From Candidatus Omnitrophota bacterium (GTDB lineage Bacteria > Omnitrophota > Gorgyraeia > Tantalellales > Tantalellaceae), in NCBI GenBank assembly GCA_030617085.1, contig JAUWWB010000075.1:1-5650 (forward strand): a stretch of DNA of 5,650 nt, read 5' to 3'. This document shows positions 4,012 to 5,650 of the stretch, piece by piece. A program made the position numbers and the translations under genes. The notes under the pieces are model-generated. The model searched no databases, was not told where the DNA came from, and saw nothing but the letters and a program-made list of their open reading frames with translations. The number at the start of each line of letters is the position of its first letter. Within the stretch, counting starts at the first letter, position 1.

Positions 4012-5220
4012 CTAAAAAAGGTCTTTCAGTAGATCCACAACCTTCTCAATATCGGTCTTAACGGGTTGGGCGCCCTCTTTTGCCGCTTCTTCGGGCCCGG
4101 CAAGCGCTTCGGCGATCTTCTCAACCGCCAGGCGCTGAATGGCTCTCTTGACATGCGGGCCGGGATAGAACCTGGGTTCCTTCATGGTCCCCTTTATCTT
4201 GAAATCGAAAGTCAACTCACCGGGCCTTGACTGCAGGTACCTGATCACATCCGGGATAACCGCCGCCTGCCAGGAAGCGGCTCCCCGCCTGCCTTCTTTC
4301 ACCTCAAACCACAGGCCCTTCAGCACGAGCGTATTCATCGATCCGATATTGCCATGGTCAAAGTCAAAAACAAGCGAACCGGAAAATCTCCCCCTGTGAA
4401 TTATTATTGGGGAATGTTCATCGTAATAGGGCCTGAACTGGATGATATCCACGTCCCTTACTTCATATCTGTTTGACATCGTAAGTTCCCGCGCCGTGGG
4501 ATCGTGCGAAATGACCCAGTCGATCCGCTGCGTGGGATCCCCGTTCACAAAACCCCTGCCCCGGCTCGCTATCGAAAGGACTTCCCTGTAATCATCGCTA
4601 AGCCCCAGGACCAGTTTTCCGTTTATATTCTCAAACGTCAGTCTATGCGGCGCGAGAGAGACAGCCCTGTCCAAAAAGATCACTTCACCCCTTTTTATAT
4701 CGACCGTGTCGGTAAGCTTGATAAGATCGGATATGCTCCTCCGAAACGGGATCTTCTCCACGAAGCGCTTGATCCGCTGCACCGGCTCCGCCTTTTCCGG
4801 TGCCTCCTCTTCCTCTATCACAGCGGGTTTGACCAGCTCCATCACCCGGCCCATCTCGTTGACGTTGATCCGCCCGTCCCGCAGACGTTCAATGCGGATA
4901 ACGGGCCTCTCGGCGACGATCTCGGTCACCTCTATCCCGTCAAGGATGTTCCTGCCTTTCATCCTGTACCGGCAGGTGATCTCGTCTATTCTCGCCAGAA
5001 ATTTGTTCGAATACCCTTCGGGGTTTCTTATCCCAAGGTCCCGCACCTTTAAGATCCGGTTTTCCAGGTCAAAGACAATGCGATTGACCGTGACATACGG
5101 CGGCAGGTTCCTCATGATGATCGATTCCGCCGAAACCTGAAAGATCTCATACCGGTACCGGTAAACCACCCCCGCCGCGACCACCAGCAAAAGCAAAAAA
5201 ACGATCAAGACCTTTTTCAT
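4012..5220 (-). CDS. AsmA-like / DUF748-like membrane-anchored envelope protein
   Basis: A 402-residue protein with an N-terminal hydrophobic anchor (about residues 4-20, after M-K-K). The rest is predicted to be periplasmic and beta-rich. Short hydrophobic strands such as V-T-V-N-R-I-V-F-D-L-E-N-R-I-L-K-V-R-D-L-G-I-R-N-P (about 43-67) and R-G-E-V-I-F-L-D (177-184), with F-D-F repeats near the end, fit the AsmA/DUF748 type associated with outer-membrane assembly or bridge-like lipid transport. An acidic patch with four glutamates (about 136-139) marks a linker between halves. AsmA proteins are often longer, so this is a short form; exact function is unknown. I chose ATG 5220 because AAGGGG (5232-5227) is 6 bases upstream. 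An ATG at 5226 and a TTG at 5241 are in frame but less well placed. It follows the radical SAM gene by 60 bases. Confidence 0.72.
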   Translation of the reverse strand: MKKVLIVFLLLLVVAAGVVYRYRYEIFQVSAESIIMRNLPPYVTVNRIVFDLENRILKVRDLGIRNPEGYSNKFLARIDEITCRYRMKGRNILDGIEVTEIVAERPVIRIERLRDGRINVNEMGRVMELVKPAVIEEEEAPEKAEPVQRIKRFVEKIPFRRSISDLIKLTDTVDIKRGEVIFLDRAVSLAPHRLTFENINGKLVLGLSDDYREVLSIASRGRGFVNGDPTQRIDWVISHDPTARELTMSNRYEVRDVDIIQFRPYYDEHSPIIIHRGRFSGSLVFDFDHGNIGSMNTLVLKGLWFEVKEGRRGAASWQAAVIPDVIRYLQSRPGELTFDFKIKGTMKEPRFYPGPHVKRAIQRLAVEKIAEALAGPEEAAKEGAQPVKTDIEKVVDLLKDLF

Positions 5221-5238
5221 CCCCATCCCCTTTTTTCG

Positions 5239-5280
5239 CAAAGCCCCCCCTTTGTCATCCTGAGCAACCGAAGGTTCACG
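5239..5280. repeat. REP-like intergenic sequence with small hairpins
   Basis: The 60-base spacer between the radical SAM stop and the AsmA-like start holds gtcatcctgagc at 5254-5265, followed by aacc-gaa-ggtt (5266-5276), a 4-base-pair hairpin. It resembles a motif (gtcatcctgagcgaagcgaagg-like) that I remember as a dispersed intergenic repeat in several bacterial groups; copy number cannot be checked here. Next to it caaag-N6-ctttg (5239-5254) is an inverted repeat around a run of seven C, just ahead of the AsmA-like ribosome binding site. Confidence 0.4.
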
Positions 5281-5650
5281 TTAGCCAAGGTCCCAAACCC
5301 CCTCCACAACAGTCCCGCACTTGCGGCACTTTCCGCCCTTGCCAAAATCCTTTAACACGTTCGCCGTAAACCCCGCCCTTTCGATCAGGACCTTCCCGCA
5401 GCCCGTGCAGATCGTCTCTCCGCGGGTGTAAACGTTGCCGAGATAAATGTATTTCAGCCCGGCTTCCTTCCCTATTTTCATGGCTTTCTCCATGGTCTCT
5501 ACCGGGGTAGGATAGGAATCCAGGTATTTGTAATCAGGGTGGAAGCGGCTGATGTGCCAGGGGACCCCGGTGCCCACCCCCGCCAGGAACTCCGCGATGC
5601 CCCGCAATTCTTCATCCGAATCGTTTTCCCCCGGGACGATCAGGGTGGTC
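5281..5650 (-). CDS. amrS: AmmeMemoRadiSam-system radical SAM enzyme, C-terminal part (enters from the right edge)
   Basis: The frame is open to the window edge, giving 122 residues before the TAA at 5283-5281. An internal TTG at 5607 is not the real start: T-T-L-I-V-P-G-E-N-D-S-D-E-E continues upstream in the same frame. Markers of the family's C-terminus are P-W-H-I-S-R-F-H-P-D-Y (30-40), E-A-G-L-K-Y-I-Y-L-G-N (62-72), and four cysteines in two C-x-x-C pairs (C81, C84, C108, C111) that probably bind zinc. The N-terminal CxxxCxxC iron-sulfur motif must lie outside the window. These enzymes are named for their co-occurrence with AMMECR1 and Memo-domain proteins; neither is inside this window and the reaction product is not something I can state. 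It is the furthest upstream gene visible, so a promoter may lie outside. Confidence 0.88.
   Translation of the reverse strand, partial: TTLIVPGENDSDEELRGIAEFLAGVGTGVPWHISRFHPDYKYLDSYPTPVETMEKAMKIGKEAGLKYIYLGNVYTRGETICTGCGKVLIERAGFTANVLKDFGKGGKCRKCGTVVEGVWDLG

Noticed and set aside
4504..5052. Open frame of 182 codons on the plus strand
   Set aside because: It is fully opposite the AsmA-like gene; its product is rich in Pro, His and Arg in a way typical of complement frames, with no domain signature.
5599..5607. TTG at 5607 as the start of the radical SAM gene
   Set aside because: The frame continues upstream to the window edge with conserved family residues (V-P-G-x-N-D), so this is an internal leucine codon and the gene is merely cut by the window.

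Overview
The window is a densely packed bacterial accessory or housekeeping stretch in which all nine recognisable genes lie on the minus strand. Transcription would run from the right edge to the left. The gene set (AsmA-like envelope protein, secreted PEBP-fold protein, AmmeMemoRadiSam radical SAM enzyme) suggests an uncultured Gram-negative-type bacterium. The short heptanucleotide tandem arrays and a free-standing S23-type four-helix-bundle gene are features I associate with candidate phyla such as Omnitrophota and with some Nitrospirota or Desulfobacterota lineages. That placement is an impression, not a result. No tRNA, rRNA, CRISPR array or transposase was seen.

In order of transcription (right to left): the C-terminal part of an AmmeMemoRadiSam-system radical SAM enzyme (5650-5281, entering from outside); an AsmA-like membrane-anchored protein (5220-4012); a small four-helix membrane protein of unknown function (3940-3575); a secreted YbhB/YbcL-type PEBP protein (3563-3000); an RlmB-type 23S rRNA ribose methyltransferase (3003-2266) whose GTG start overlaps the PEBP stop; a four-helix-bundle S23/TIGR02436-type protein (2178 or 2199 to 1717); an HD-domain phosphohydrolase (1690-1115); a second SpoU/TrmH-family RNA methyltransferase (1001-168); and the N-terminus of the divalent-cation tolerance protein CutA (97-1, leaving the window). 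Gaps run from a 4-base overlap to about 113 bases. No convincing intrinsic terminator was found, so much of the block could be co-transcribed. The products do not form one pathway: two are rRNA/tRNA-type 2'-O-methyltransferases, one is nucleotide-related, three are envelope or membrane-linked, and CutA is a housekeeping protein.

The most unusual content is between the genes. Three different heptamer tandem arrays (minus-strand units TAAGGAG, AGTTCGG and GATGARG) each sit at or within about 10 bases of the stop codon of the gene just upstream. In two cases the stop codon is itself inside the first repeat unit. The longest array (2170-2270) has a unit that carries a start codon, a stop codon and a Shine-Dalgarno-like GARG together, and it supplies both the stop of rlmB and the start of the next gene. 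A paired hairpin, REP-like element (1022-1065) and a second REP-like intergenic sequence (5239-5280) complete the repeat content. I found no clear new defence or metabolic system. The repeat arrays as possible translation-coupling or phase-variable elements are the observation most worth following.
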